From NCBI RefSeq assembly GCF_025947365.1, contig NZ_CP110012.1, forward strand, positions 3,472,001 to 3,536,000: a DNA stretch of 64,000 bases, read 5' to 3'. This document shows positions 26,151 to 36,785 of this stretch, one piece after another (positions within the stretch are counted from its first letter, which is position 1; each line of letters starts with the position of its first letter). The DNA comes from Flavobacterium sp. N502540 (GTDB lineage Bacteria; Bacteroidota; Bacteroidia; Flavobacteriales; Flavobacteriaceae). The notes beneath the pieces are model-generated. The model was not told where the DNA came from and searched no databases. It saw only the letters and a program-made list of their open reading frames with translations. Both the position numbers and the translations under genes were made by a program.

Positions 26151-27026
26151 ATGCATAACAATTTAGTTATTCTTGCGGGTGGAGCATCCTCGCGCATGAA
26201 AAAAGAAGCCATTTCCAACAATTTATCTGCCGAAGAAATTGCGCAGGCAAATGAAAGAAGTAAAGGGTTAATTGGAGTTGGAGCAAGCGGGAGGCCTTTG
26301 CTGGATTATCTTCTGCTGAACGCTAAAAAAGCAGGATATAAAAAAATCTACATCATTATTGGTGAGCAGGGAGAGCTTTTTAAAGAGTTTTACGGCAGTC
26401 AGAATACCGATAACGATTTTCACGGGCTTACTATTTCATTTGCTGTACAATATATTCCCGAAGGCAGAGTGAAGCCCTTTGGTACGGCAGATGCTTTGTT
26501 TCAGGCGGTAGAGCAGTTTCCGGAATTAAACACACAGCAGTATTCAGTTTGCAACAGTGACAACTTGTATTCGGCAGCAGCGTTATTGGCACTTAGAGAG
26601 ACCAACAGTCCAAATGCATTTATTGCTTACGATCGTGAAGCTTTGGAATTTCCTTCCGAAAGAATTTCGCGTTTTGCCATTGCTAAATTAGATCAGAACA
26701 ATCAGTTGTTGGATATTTTAGAAAAACCTTCAGCCGATGTTTTAGCCGACTATAAAGATGTAGAAGGAAAAATCAGAGTAAGTATGAATGCTTTTAAATT
26801 CAACGGAAGCACTTTATATACCCATTTGAAGAATTGTCCCGTTCATCCCGAGCGCGACGAAAAAGAGCTGCCTACAGTGCTGTTAAATGCCGTAAAAGAA
26901 AATCCAAATACAACGATAGGTATTCCGTTTTCAGAGCATGTTCCTGATCTGACTGCTAAAGAAGATATTGCTGATGTGAAGGAGTATTTGAAGCAATATT
27001 ATCCGGTTTTAGACTGGAGTATTTAG
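26151..27026 (+). CDS. Sugar nucleotidyltransferase (NTP_transferase family)
   Basis: A 291-residue protein with the nucleotide-binding signature VILAGGASSRMKKE at residue 6 onward, a lysine in SKGLIGVG, a metal-binding Asp in VCNSDNLYS (about 144) and a GRVKPFGTADALFQAVEQF segment typical of sugar-1-phosphate nucleotidyltransferases; length is close to RmlA/GalU-class enzymes. It should convert a sugar 1-phosphate to an NDP-sugar in the cytoplasm. Second gene of the kinase operon, although the preceding gap is long and repeat-filled. Nucleotide and sugar specificity are not readable. Confidence 0.8.
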   Translation: MHNNLVILAGGASSRMKKEAISNNLSAEEIAQANERSKGLIGVGASGRPLLDYLLLNAKKAGYKKIYIIIGEQGELFKEFYGSQNTDNDFHGLTISFAVQYIPEGRVKPFGTADALFQAVEQFPELNTQQYSVCNSDNLYSAAALLALRETNSPNAFIAYDREALEFPSERISRFAIAKLDQNNQLLDILEKPSADVLADYKDVEGKIRVSMNAFKFNGSTLYTHLKNCPVHPERDEKELPTVLLNAVKENPNTTIGIPFSEHVPDLTAKEDIADVKEYLKQYYPVLDWSI

Positions 27027-27135
27027 GAAAAATTAACAAAATATTGATATCTAATTTACAGATAAGTATAACTTATTAGACTACTTTTGTTTTAAAATTG
27101 CAAAAAATACGCACTGAATTGCGGGTAAATTGCGA

Positions 27136-27143
27136 TATATTTG
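27136..27143 (+). promoter_or_regulatory. Possible internal promoter before the MFS gene (TATATTTG)
   Basis: A perfect TAnnTTTG -7 element (27136-27143), and another TACTTTTG at 27082-27089, lie in the 184-bp gap before the transporter gene. No TTG is at the optimal distance, so this is tentative. Confidence 0.35.
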
Positions 27144-27210
27144 CAAAAAGTGTTGATGTTATTTTAGAGGAATCAAACAACTAATCTATTAACAATCAAC
27201 CATTAAAATT

Positions 27211-28584
27211 ATGTCAAAAATTGAGACTGCAATACATATAGAAAAGAGGAGTTCAATCATTCCGATGATTATTCTTACCGCATTGTTTTTTATATTGGGA
27301 TTTGTCACCTGGTTAAACGGACCTTTAATTCCTTTTTTTGAATTAGCGTGCGAGTTGTCTTCTTCTCAAGCTTATTTTGTAACTTTTGCTTTTTATATTG
27401 CCTATTTTGTAATGGCAGTTCCATCGTCCTGGGTCATTGAAAAGGTAGGGTATAAAAATGGTATTTCTTTAGGATTATTAATCATTGCAGCCGGAGCATT
27501 TATGTTTTATCCAGCCGCCGAAAGCCGAACCTTTTTACTGTTTTTAATTGCTTTGTTTGTGATGGGAACCGGTCTGGCAATTTTGCAGACGGCTTCAAAT
27601 CCCTATGTAGTAGTAATTGGGCCGAGAGAAAGTGCCGCAGCCAGAATTAGTGTGCTGGGTATTGCCAATAAACTGGCAGGTTTTGTGGCGCCATTGATAT
27701 TAACGGCACTGGTACTGTCTAACATGCAGGGATTTACAGCAGATAAGATTGCGGTTTTAGACGCCGTTTCAAAAACAAATGCTTTAAATTCACTTGCATT
27801 ACAATTGCAAAGACCCTATCTTTATATGGGATTGATTATAATGGTTTTAGCACTTTTGGTAAAACTGTCTCCACTTCCGGAAATTGATTTGGATGAAGAA
27901 GGAAATGTAGCACATCTGAGTATTTTTAAGCAAATTAGAAATGCTTTCAGACGTCCGCAATTGGTTTTAGGAGTAATCACTTTGATGCTGTATTTAGCAG
28001 CCGAAGTCCTGGCCGGAGATTCTATTGGAGGATTCGGAAAACAATTAGGCGTATATGGAACTGAAGGGAATTTTTATTTAAAACTAACTTCGTTTACCAT
28101 GTCGGCAATGGTTGTAGGGTATATATTAGGGATCACATTAATTCCAAAATACCTTTCACAAGTAACAGCTTTGAAAGGATCCGGAGTTTTGGGAGTAATT
28201 TTAGTGTTGGCAATAGTATTGATTTCGCCAAAAATAATGATTCAGTTACCCGGGATTCCAAACTTACCGGTGGTGATACTTTTAGTAGCGTTATTAGGCT
28301 TGGCCAACGCGCTTTGCTGGCCGGCAATTTGGCCGATGGCATTAGAAGATTTGGGAGGTTATACTAAAATTGGAAGTGCAATTTTGATCATGGGGATCAT
28401 CGGAGGAGCAATTTTTCCTTTGTTCTACGGAATGATCACTGAAAATATAAATGCAGCAAATACGGCAAATGGTACCGTGGGAGTTTCAAAAAGCGGGAAT
28501 CAGATTGCTTATTTAATGCTGCTGCCATCCTATTTAATGATCCTTTTTTACGCAGTAAAAGGACATAAATATCGAAAGTGGTAA
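27211..28584 (+). CDS. MFS sugar importer, NagP/FucP/GluP-like
   Basis: A 457-residue inner-membrane protein with about 12 hydrophobic segments. Signatures of the FucP/GluP/NagP group are visible: FFILGFVTWLNGPLIPFFE in TM1, GTGLAILQTASNPYVVVIGP (about residue 130) and ARISVLGIANKLAG. Members of this group import fucose, glucose/galactose or, as NagP, N-acetylglucosamine by proton symport. It precedes the NagB-LmbE fusion by 32 bp, so an amino-sugar substrate is likely, moving monosaccharide from periplasm to cytoplasm after depolymerisation by the PUL enzymes. Confidence 0.88.
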   Translation: MSKIETAIHIEKRSSIIPMIILTALFFILGFVTWLNGPLIPFFELACELSSSQAYFVTFAFYIAYFVMAVPSSWVIEKVGYKNGISLGLLIIAAGAFMFYPAAESRTFLLFLIALFVMGTGLAILQTASNPYVVVIGPRESAAARISVLGIANKLAGFVAPLILTALVLSNMQGFTADKIAVLDAVSKTNALNSLALQLQRPYLYMGLIIMVLALLVKLSPLPEIDLDEEGNVAHLSIFKQIRNAFRRPQLVLGVITLMLYLAAEVLAGDSIGGFGKQLGVYGTEGNFYLKLTSFTMSAMVVGYILGITLIPKYLSQVTALKGSGVLGVILVLAIVLISPKIMIQLPGIPNLPVVILLVALLGLANALCWPAIWPMALEDLGGYTKIGSAILIMGIIGGAIFPLFYGMITENINAANTANGTVGVSKSGNQIAYLMLLPSYLMILFYAVKGHKYRKW

Positions 28585-28616
28585 GAATGTAACGAGTAAA
28601 ATTAAAAAACTATATC

Positions 28617-30545
28617 ATGTTAAAAAGTAAAATCGACAAAGCAACAGGGTTCGAAAAACGTTTCGAAAACATCAATACGGTCGTTTTTGAAAATTCCGGC
28701 GATGCATCAAAAGAAGTAGCTCAGGAAATTGCGGCTTTAATTCAATCCAAACAAAAAGAAAATAAACCTTGTATTTTAGGATTAGCAACAGGTTCTTCTC
28801 CAAAAGGGCTTTATGCAGAACTGGTTCGTTTACACAAAGAAGAAGGCTTGAGCTTTAAAAATGTAATTAGTTTTAACCTGGATGAATATTATCCAATGGA
28901 ACCAAATTCAATCAACAGTTACGTTCGTTTTATGAAAGAATTGCTGTTTGATCATGTCGATATTTTACCTGAAAATTACCACGTTCCGGACGGACTTTTG
29001 ACCAAAGAACAAATCGCGGATTATTGCCATGATTATGAAGCAAAAATTGAAGCTCTTGGCGGAATCGATTTGCAGATTCTTGGAATTGGAGGTAACGGAC
29101 ATATAGGTTTCAACGAATCAGGATCGTTACAAAACTCTAAAACACGTTTAGTGGCTTTAGATCATATTACCAGAGTTGCGGCAAGTAAAGATTTCTTCGG
29201 ATTAAGTAATACGCCAAGAACTGCTATAACACTTGGAGTAAAAAAGATTATGGAAGCCAAGCAGGTAATTTTATTGGCTTGGGGAGAAGGAAAATCAAAT
29301 ATTGTAAAGAAATCGGTAGAAGATGAAGTAACCAATCGTGTGCCGGCATCATTCTTACAGGAGCATAACAATGCGGTATTTGTTTTAGACAAAGAAGCTT
29401 CTTCAAAACTTACCAGAATCAACAAACCTTGGTTGGTAGAAAAAGTAGTATGGACGGATAAACTGACTCGTAAGGCCGTTTTAGGATTGGCACTTCAGCT
29501 TAAAAAACCAATCTTAATGCTTACCGATGCTGATTATATCGAAAACGGAATGAGCGATTTATTAGCCGATTCAGGTCCTGCATACGATATTAACATTAAA
29601 ATATTCAACAAACTTCAGAATACAATTACAGGATGGCCGGGTGGTAAACCAAATGCGGAAGACACCAACCGTCCGGAAAGAGCAGAACCGGCTAAGAAGA
29701 GAGTATTGATTTTTAGTCCGCATCCCGATGATGATATCATCAGTATGGGTGGAACTTTCATGCGTTTGCAAGAGCAGGGACATGAAGTACACGTGGCGTA
29801 TCAAACCTCTGGGAATATTGCCGTAGCCGATGATGAAGCGTTGCGTTTTGCAAGATTCGTAATTGATTACAATGAAAAATTCGGAATCAAGAGTGAAGAA
29901 GCAGACAATATTTACCAAAAAGCGGCAACTTTCTTAACCAATAAAAAGAACAGTGAAATTGATATTCCTGAAGTTCGTTACATCAAAGGATTAATCAGAA
30001 AAGGAGAGGCGAGAGCAACCAGCCATTTTGTAGGTTTAACCGATGATCAGATTCATTTTATGGAATTACCATTCTATGAAACCGGAACCATTGAGAAAAA
30101 ACCAATCGGAAAAGAAGATATTCAGTTGACGATGGATTTGATCGAAAAAATCAAACCGCATCAAATTTACGCAGCAGGTGATTTAGCAGATCCACACGGA
30201 ACACATAAAGTATGTCTGGACGCTATTTTTGAAGCTGTAAAAGCGCTGAAACCAAAATCATTTATGGACGATTGCTGGTTGTGGTTATACCGTGGAGCAT
30301 GGCAGGAATGGGGAATTGACGAAGTAGAGATGGCGGTACCAATGAGCCCGGATCAGGTATTGGCAAAACGTCACGGAATCTTCAAGCACCAATCTCAAAA
30401 AGACGGTGTTGTTTTCCAGGGAACCGATGCCAGAGAATTTTGGCAAAGAGCCGAAGACAGAAATGCTGAGACAGCTGCGTTGTACCAACAATTAGGTTTG
30501 GCGACCTATGCTGCGATGGAAGCTTTCGTGAGATGGCATTACTAA
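28617..30545 (+). CDS. nagB: NagB glucosamine-6-phosphate deaminase fused to LmbE/PIG-L deacetylase-like domain
   Basis: A 642-residue two-domain protein. Residues about 15-270 are NagB-like: LATGSSPKGLY (phosphate loop), FNLDEYYPM (catalytic Asp near 87) and GIGGNGHIGFNES (near 158). Residues about 360-640 are LmbE/PIG-L-like: FSPHPDDDIISMGGTF (zinc HPDD motif near 367) and ADPHGTHK (second zinc site, near 527). NagB converts glucosamine 6-phosphate to fructose 6-phosphate and ammonia; the LmbE domain may remove an N-acetyl group. Such fusions are known in Bacteroidota, so this is normal for the group. No nagA is present in the window. Last gene of the regulated plus-strand operon. Confidence 0.93.
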   Translation: MLKSKIDKATGFEKRFENINTVVFENSGDASKEVAQEIAALIQSKQKENKPCILGLATGSSPKGLYAELVRLHKEEGLSFKNVISFNLDEYYPMEPNSINSYVRFMKELLFDHVDILPENYHVPDGLLTKEQIADYCHDYEAKIEALGGIDLQILGIGGNGHIGFNESGSLQNSKTRLVALDHITRVAASKDFFGLSNTPRTAITLGVKKIMEAKQVILLAWGEGKSNIVKKSVEDEVTNRVPASFLQEHNNAVFVLDKEASSKLTRINKPWLVEKVVWTDKLTRKAVLGLALQLKKPILMLTDADYIENGMSDLLADSGPAYDINIKIFNKLQNTITGWPGGKPNAEDTNRPERAEPAKKRVLIFSPHPDDDIISMGGTFMRLQEQGHEVHVAYQTSGNIAVADDEALRFARFVIDYNEKFGIKSEEADNIYQKAATFLTNKKNSEIDIPEVRYIKGLIRKGEARATSHFVGLTDDQIHFMELPFYETGTIEKKPIGKEDIQLTMDLIEKIKPHQIYAAGDLADPHGTHKVCLDAIFEAVKALKPKSFMDDCWLWLYRGAWQEWGIDEVEMAVPMSPDQVLAKRHGIFKHQSQKDGVVFQGTDAREFWQRAEDRNAETAALYQQLGLATYAAMEAFVRWHY

Positions 30546-30612
30546 GGTTCAAAGGAGCAAAGGTCCTGAGGTGCTAAGGTTTTTTTAGAGGCTCAAAGAC
30601 TCAGAGATACTA
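30546..30612. repeat. Degenerate octamer tandem repeat (AAAGGTNC family)
   Basis: Units such as AAAGGAGC AAAGGTCC TGAGGTGC TAAGGTTT, then AAAGACTC AGAGATAC. Same family as 42969-43024 and 45202-45233. Confidence 0.65.
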
Positions 30613-30621
30613 AGTTTTATA

Positions 30622-30674
30622 TTCGCCACGAATTCACGAATTAATTTAAATATAATTCGTGAATTCGTGGCGAA
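30622..30674. repeat. Perfect 22-bp inverted repeat downstream of nagB
   Basis: Arms at 30622-30643 and 30653-30674 (TTCGCCACGAATTCACGAA..) match perfectly around a 9-base loop. A strong hairpin, but no U-tract follows on the plus strand. A decayed relative (ATTCGTGAAATTTGTGACGAA) is at about 47691. Confidence 0.9.
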
Positions 30675-30872
30675 ATCATTTACCGTAATACTGGTCTTAC
30701 ATCAATAGTTAGCTTGGCAACGTATTGTTATATTAAAAAAGGAGTAAGTTTTTAGTTATCAGTCTTAGTTTTCAGTGCCAGTAAGTTTGAGACTATAAAT
30801 TGAGACTATAAATTAAGACAGAAAACTGAGACAGAAAACTATTTTTTAAGCTGTATTAAAAGAAAAAAATAA
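30675..30872. other. Intergenic spacer with AAACTGAGAC-type short repeats
   Basis: Contains (GAGACTATAAATT)2 and (GACAGAAAACT)2 at about 30790-30842 and a TTTTCAGT-type element also found after pepD. No gene is seen. Confidence 0.5.
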
Positions 30873-30880
30873 TAGCTTTG
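30873..30880 (+). promoter_or_regulatory. -7 promoter element TAGCTTTG before the DUF3820 gene
   Basis: Perfect TAnnTTTG match; transcription would begin just before the hairpin at 30891. The -33 element is not clear. Confidence 0.45.
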
Positions 30881-30890
30881 CAACTAATCA

Positions 30891-30931
30891 GAAGCAAGAG
30901 GAAAGAAAATCTTTCTTCTTGCTTCTTTTTT
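30891..30931 (+). terminator. Terminator-like hairpin inside the DUF3820 leader
   Basis: Arms 30891-30905 and 30911-30925 pair over 15 bp with one G-U wobble, loop AAAAT, followed by T6. It stands between the -7 box and the ATG at 30941, so it may act as an attenuator, end a tiny RNA, or protect the mRNA 5' end. Confidence 0.65.
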
Positions 30932-30940
30932 CTTTAAAAA

Positions 30941-31177
30941 ATGGAATCAGACAAAAAACTTCTCATCAAATTAGCTCATACCAAAATGCCTTTCGGAAAA
31001 TACGAAGGTTATTTTTTAATTGATTTACCCGAATATTATGTCGTTTGGTATCAAAATAAAGGATTCCCAAAAGGAGAATTGGGACAACAGTTGCAACTTA
31101 TATATGAACTAAAGTTGAATGGACTGGAAGAACTGATCCGAAATATCAAAAAACAATATCCGAAACCTATTAAATAA
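30941..31177 (+). CDS. DUF3820 family protein
   Basis: A 78-residue soluble protein with the DUF3820 pattern MPFGKYEGYFLIDLPEYYVVW followed by NKGFPKGELGQQL; a short conserved family of unknown function that in larger proteins accompanies exonuclease-like domains. No signal or membrane segment. It stands alone, behind a terminator-like leader hairpin. Translation starts 10 bp after the hairpin U-tract. Confidence 0.85.
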   Translation: MESDKKLLIKLAHTKMPFGKYEGYFLIDLPEYYVVWYQNKGFPKGELGQQLQLIYELKLNGLEELIRNIKKQYPKPIK

Positions 31178-31535
31178 ACAGTAAGAAAAATCTTTGTTTA
31201 TTTGATTTTTTTACCTAAGTTTGAAATAGAAAATATTATAGTTTCTAAAGACAAATTGATACCACAGAATTCGAGCCTGAATTCAAAAATGTGTACAAGT
31301 CAATGTTTTAGAATTATAATATTTTTTTGTACCTAAATCTGCTTCTTTAGTCTTCTGATTTTGAATATATCCATCCTATTTCTTTCTCATTTTTCCTTTT
31401 AAAGAATGTGAATCATTCAAAGTATCCGGACTTGTAATCAATTCAATCTTTTGATTTTTAATTTTAGAAAACTATTTCCTGAGTATGATTTAATATTGTG
31501 GGTGATTTTTTACATTTACAAATAAAAATAAAAAC
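31178..31535. other. Intergenic stretch without a gene
   Basis: 358 bp of AT-rich DNA. Short open stretches occur in both directions but none with a credible start and composition; it may be decayed coding DNA. No RNA gene was recognised. Confidence 0.45.
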
Positions 31536-31862
31536 ATGCAAAAGGATGGTAATATGTTAAAATCGGGTCTTGTACTGGGAATTATAGCTTTGATAGCGTC
31601 AGTTTTAGCAGGAGCTTCATTAATAATTTATTTCTATACTTTTAATACAGACTTATTTGTTGCCATATTTTTTGGTATGGCAACTTTTTATCTAGGAGCT
31701 TTTGCTACGGTTCTAAGCGGAATAGGTATGAATATAGCAAAAAAGAAAAATAGTTCGGTTTTAATTCCTCGGATAAGTTTTATACTTGGTGTTATTAATG
31801 TTATCATTGTTATGGGGCATTATTGTGTATTTGCCCTTTCTAATATGCATTTAGGAAAATAA
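31536..31862 (+). CDS. Small membrane protein, unknown
   Basis: A 108-residue protein with three or four hydrophobic segments (LVLGIIALIASVLAGASLIIY, FVAIFFGMATFYLGAFATV, ISFILGVINVIIVMG), the last ending in a short tail (ALSNMHLGK). The glycine-rich helices resemble DUF4190-like small membrane proteins, but I do not firmly recognise a family. It precedes pyrG by about 190 bp and is probably transcribed separately. Confidence 0.6.
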   Translation: MQKDGNMLKSGLVLGIIALIASVLAGASLIIYFYTFNTDLFVAIFFGMATFYLGAFATVLSGIGMNIAKKKNSSVLIPRISFILGVINVIIVMGHYCVFALSNMHLGK

Positions 31863-32004
31863 AAGAGATTTTTAAAATTAATAAAAGAACTCTCAAAAAA
31901 ATCTCTAATAAAAAGTTAAAATTATCGATTACAAAATCAAGTAATCAATCTGTTTAAAAATTTGCAAATTATCTCATTATCGGATGTATAAATTGTCTAA
32001 TTAA

Positions 32005-33669
<1,665 letters not shown>

Positions 33670-33749
33670 TAATTAATATTCTGAAAAGTGTAACGTTTGA
33701 ATCTAATTCAGCACTAATACCTTTTTAACGAATAACTTTTTAAACTGTA

Positions 33750-35663
33750 ATGGAAGAAAAAAAAATTGATCTTAATTCAATCATTGGTTTTGTATTGATA
33801 TTTGGAATTTTGATTTGGATTATGTACCAAAATCAGCCTTCTGATAAAGAGATTGCTGCCGAAAAAGCCAAAAAAGAATTAATTGCCAAGCAAGAAGCAC
33901 AAGCGAAAGCGGATAAGACTAAAACAGCTGTTTTACCGGTTGCTGCAGCTGCAACTCCGGGTGATACAGTGCAGTTGGCACAATTGCAAAAAACATTAGG
34001 AGGTTTTGCTTATTCAGCTACACTGCCTTCTGCTAAAGAAGGTTTTACAACTATTGAAAACGAAAAGATTAAACTTAAAATTGCCAACAAAGGTGGTTAC
34101 ATAGTAGAAGCTACGTTAAAAGAGTTCAAAAAGTTTGAAAAAAATTCAGGACAATTAGTTGAATTGATTAAAGACAATAATGCTAATTTGAACATTCAGT
34201 TGCAAACTGCTGATAACAGAACTTTAAACTCTAAAGATTTGTTTTTTGAACCTACGCTAACTAAAAATGGCGCAGATCAAATTTTAACAATGCGTTTGAA
34301 AGCCGGAGCAAATGAATACTTAGAATACAAATATGTTCTTAAACCAAATGATTACTTAGTTGGTTTTGATGTTCGTTCTCAGGGATTAAACAAAGTTTTA
34401 AATACTGGAAAGCCATTAGATTTACAGTGGGATTTGAAAACGTACAGAAACGAAAAGAGTATTTCGTATGAAAACCGTTATGCTGAAATTTATTATGAGC
34501 ATGAAGATGGTAAAATAAACTATGCAGGTTTAGGAAAACACGAAGAAGAAACTGTTGAAAAAGTTAGTTTTATAGCTTACAAACAACATTTCTTCACATC
34601 TATTTTAGTAACGGATAAACCATTTACAACATCAAAGTTAGAATCAACTAATTTAGTGAATGATGAAAAGATAGATACTGTTTTTACGAAACAGTTTAAA
34701 ACAAATGTTCCTTTAGCATTCTCTAATGGTGAAATTGATTATAAAATGCAATGGTATTTTGGACCGGCAGATTATAAAGTTCTAAAATCATACGATAAGA
34801 ATTTCCAAAAAATCATTCCGTTAGGATGGGGGATTTTTGGTTGGATTAACCGATTGATTTTTATTCCGTTGTTTGGATTCTTAAGCTCGACAATTGGATT
34901 ATCATTAGGAATTGCGATTATTATCTTTACGATTATTATCAAATTGGCTATGTCGCCAATTACCTATAAGTCATTCCTGTCTCAGGCTAAAATGAAAGTT
35001 TTACGTCCGGAGATTACAGAATTGGGAGAAAAATTCAAAAAAGACCCAATGAAAAAACAACAGGAAACGATGAAACTGTACAACAAAGCAGGAGTAAACC
35101 CAATGGCAGGATGTATTCCGGCATTGATTCAGCTTCCTTTTATGTATGCTTCCTTCCAGTTCTTCCCTTCAGCTTTTGAGCTAAGACAAAAAGGTTTCCT
35201 TTGGGCAGACGATTTGTCTTCTTTTGACTCGGTTGTAAAATTGCCATTCCATATTCCGTTATATGGAGATCATATCAGTTTGTTCCCAATTTTGGCAGCA
35301 ATTGCGATTTTCTTCTACATGAAAATGACATCTGGAGATCAGCAAATGGCAGCGCCTCAGCAAGAAGGTATGCCGGATATGGCAAAAATGATGAAAATCA
35401 TGATTTATGTTTCGCCACTAATGATGTTAATTTTCTTCAATAGTTATGGTGCCGGATTGAGTTTATATAACTTTATTTCGAACTTAATTACAATCGGAAT
35501 CATGTATGTAATTAAAAATTACATTGTTGATAGTGATAAGATTCACGCTCAGATTCAGGAAAATAAATTAAAAGAGCCTAAAAAGCAAAGTAAGTTTCAA
35601 CAACGTCTTCAGGAAGTAATGGAACAACAAGAAGCTGCAAAAGCTCAGAATAAAAAGAAATAA
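33750..35663 (+). CDS. yidC: Membrane protein insertase YidC
   Basis: 637 residues: an N-terminal transmembrane segment (IIGFVLIFGILIWIMYQ), a large periplasmic beta-sandwich domain (about 85-350) and the conserved C-terminal insertase core with five membrane segments (GWGIFGWINRLIFIPLFGFL..., FQFFPSAFELRQKGFLWADDLS, PLMMLIFFNSYGAGLSLYNF). The tail is basic and Lys/Gln-rich (KKQSKFQQRLQEV), as in ribosome-binding YidC of this phylum. It inserts inner-membrane proteins with or without SecYEG. A clear terminator follows. Confidence 0.97.
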   Translation: MEEKKIDLNSIIGFVLIFGILIWIMYQNQPSDKEIAAEKAKKELIAKQEAQAKADKTKTAVLPVAAAATPGDTVQLAQLQKTLGGFAYSATLPSAKEGFTTIENEKIKLKIANKGGYIVEATLKEFKKFEKNSGQLVELIKDNNANLNIQLQTADNRTLNSKDLFFEPTLTKNGADQILTMRLKAGANEYLEYKYVLKPNDYLVGFDVRSQGLNKVLNTGKPLDLQWDLKTYRNEKSISYENRYAEIYYEHEDGKINYAGLGKHEEETVEKVSFIAYKQHFFTSILVTDKPFTTSKLESTNLVNDEKIDTVFTKQFKTNVPLAFSNGEIDYKMQWYFGPADYKVLKSYDKNFQKIIPLGWGIFGWINRLIFIPLFGFLSSTIGLSLGIAIIIFTIIIKLAMSPITYKSFLSQAKMKVLRPEITELGEKFKKDPMKKQQETMKLYNKAGVNPMAGCIPALIQLPFMYASFQFFPSAFELRQKGFLWADDLSSFDSVVKLPFHIPLYGDHISLFPILAAIAIFFYMKMTSGDQQMAAPQQEGMPDMAKMMKIMIYVSPLMMLIFFNSYGAGLSLYNFISNLITIGIMYVIKNYIVDSDKIHAQIQENKLKEPKKQSKFQQRLQEVMEQQEAAKAQNKKK

Positions 35664-35674
35664 TACCAATAAAA

Positions 35675-35699
35675 AATCTCGATTCTTCGGGATTTTTTT
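35675..35699 (+). terminator. Rho-independent terminator after yidC
   Basis: AATCTCG (35675-35681) pairs with CGGGATT (35688-35694), with one G-U pair, followed by a T-rich tail. Confidence 0.75.
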
Positions 35700-35761
35700 A
35701 TACCTAAAATATACTTTATCAAAGCCAGAATCGTTAAAGTTTAAAATTGAATTTAAAAGAT

Positions 35762-36478
35762 ATGATTTCTAAAAAAATAATAGTCGGATTACTTTTCTTA
35801 AGTACCCTTTTTGCAGTAGGGCAAGAGGTTAATAAATCGGATGCCAGCGGGAAAAAAGATGGAGTTTGGAAAGGAATTTATGAAGTTTCTAAACGTCCTC
35901 GTTACGAAGGAACTTTTAGTCACGGAAAAGAAACCGGAGTGTTTAAATTTTTTGATGATACTAAAAAAGGAGATGTTGTAGCAACTCGTGATTTTACAGC
36001 AAATGACGGAAGTTCGTATACCATTTTTTACGATCAGAATAAAAATAAAGTAAGCGAAGGAAAAGAAATAGGTAAATCGCGTGAAGGCGACTGGAAATAC
36101 TATCACAAAGCTTCAAAAGCAATTATGACGCTTGAAAAATACAAAGCCGGAAAATTGGAAGGAGTAAGAACTGTTTTTTATGCAGATTCTAAAATTGCTG
36201 AGGAAATGACTTATAAAGAAGGTTTGAAAGAGGGTGTTTATAAGAAGTACGGGCAAAACGGAATTCTTTTAGAGCAGAGTACCTTTAAAAATAACGAATA
36301 CAATGGCGATGCTGTTTTTTACGACTCTGATGGAGTTGTCGCTTCTAAAGGTAAATTTACCAGAGGTAAAAAATCGGGGATGTGGCAGTTTTATTTTAAA
36401 GGAAAATTAACCAAGGAAGTAAATATGAGTGATCCTAAAAGTAGTTATCAGGCCGATTCAAAACCTAAGACGGAGTAG
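35762..36478 (+). CDS. Secreted MORN-repeat (YwqK-type) protein
   Basis: From the ATG at 35762, 238 residues beginning MISKKIIVGLLFLSTLFAVG, a signal peptide; an upstream in-frame TTG is less likely. The body is made of about six MORN-like repeats (RYEGTFSHGKETGVFKFF, REGDWKYYHKASK, LKEGVYKKYGQNG, NGDAVFYDSDG, GKKSGMWQFYFKGKLT). YwqK/MORN proteins are often labelled antitoxin-like, but here the signal peptide indicates periplasm or surface and no toxin neighbour is present. Function unknown. Confidence 0.8.
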   Translation: MISKKIIVGLLFLSTLFAVGQEVNKSDASGKKDGVWKGIYEVSKRPRYEGTFSHGKETGVFKFFDDTKKGDVVATRDFTANDGSSYTIFYDQNKNKVSEGKEIGKSREGDWKYYHKASKAIMTLEKYKAGKLEGVRTVFYADSKIAEEMTYKEGLKEGVYKKYGQNGILLEQSTFKNNEYNGDAVFYDSDGVVASKGKFTRGKKSGMWQFYFKGKLTKEVNMSDPKSSYQADSKPKTE

Positions 36479-36785
36479 TTATTTGAGTGAAAAAACTTGC
36501 TTTTTAAAATGACTTTTTTTGAATAATTTGAGTTTTTGTGATCACAGTTGTGGATAGGGAATTGAAGTAGTTTTTGTATTGTTTTTAAATAGAGTGAATT
36601 AGGAATGTATTGTTCGATGTTAATGGTTTTTTTGGTGTTTTCACTATGAAAAATAAGCATTACTGATGTTTTTTTTAATCAGTAAATATTTATATTCGCG
36701 GTTAAATTTCGATTTTGCTTATTTGCATTTTTAATCAAAGAAGTATCTAATTAGGATGCTTCATACTATAAAAAAGAAGAAATAC
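36479..36785. other. Intergenic region before the secreted metalloprotease
   Basis: AT-rich. A TATATTCG at 36691-36698 could be the -7 box for the protease gene. No gene recognised. Confidence 0.4.

Noticed and set aside
31178..31535. Possible gene remnant or RNA in this AT-rich gap.
   Set aside because: No frame with a start, no recognisable protein fragment and no stable conserved-looking structure could be supported.
35762..36478. Toxin-antitoxin function for the YwqK/MORN-type protein.
   Set aside because: It has a signal peptide and no adjacent toxin candidate.
36448..36660. A 70-codon minus-strand frame in the gap after the MORN-type gene.
   Set aside because: It overlaps the MORN-type gene, shows no domain or signal, and has intergenic-like composition.
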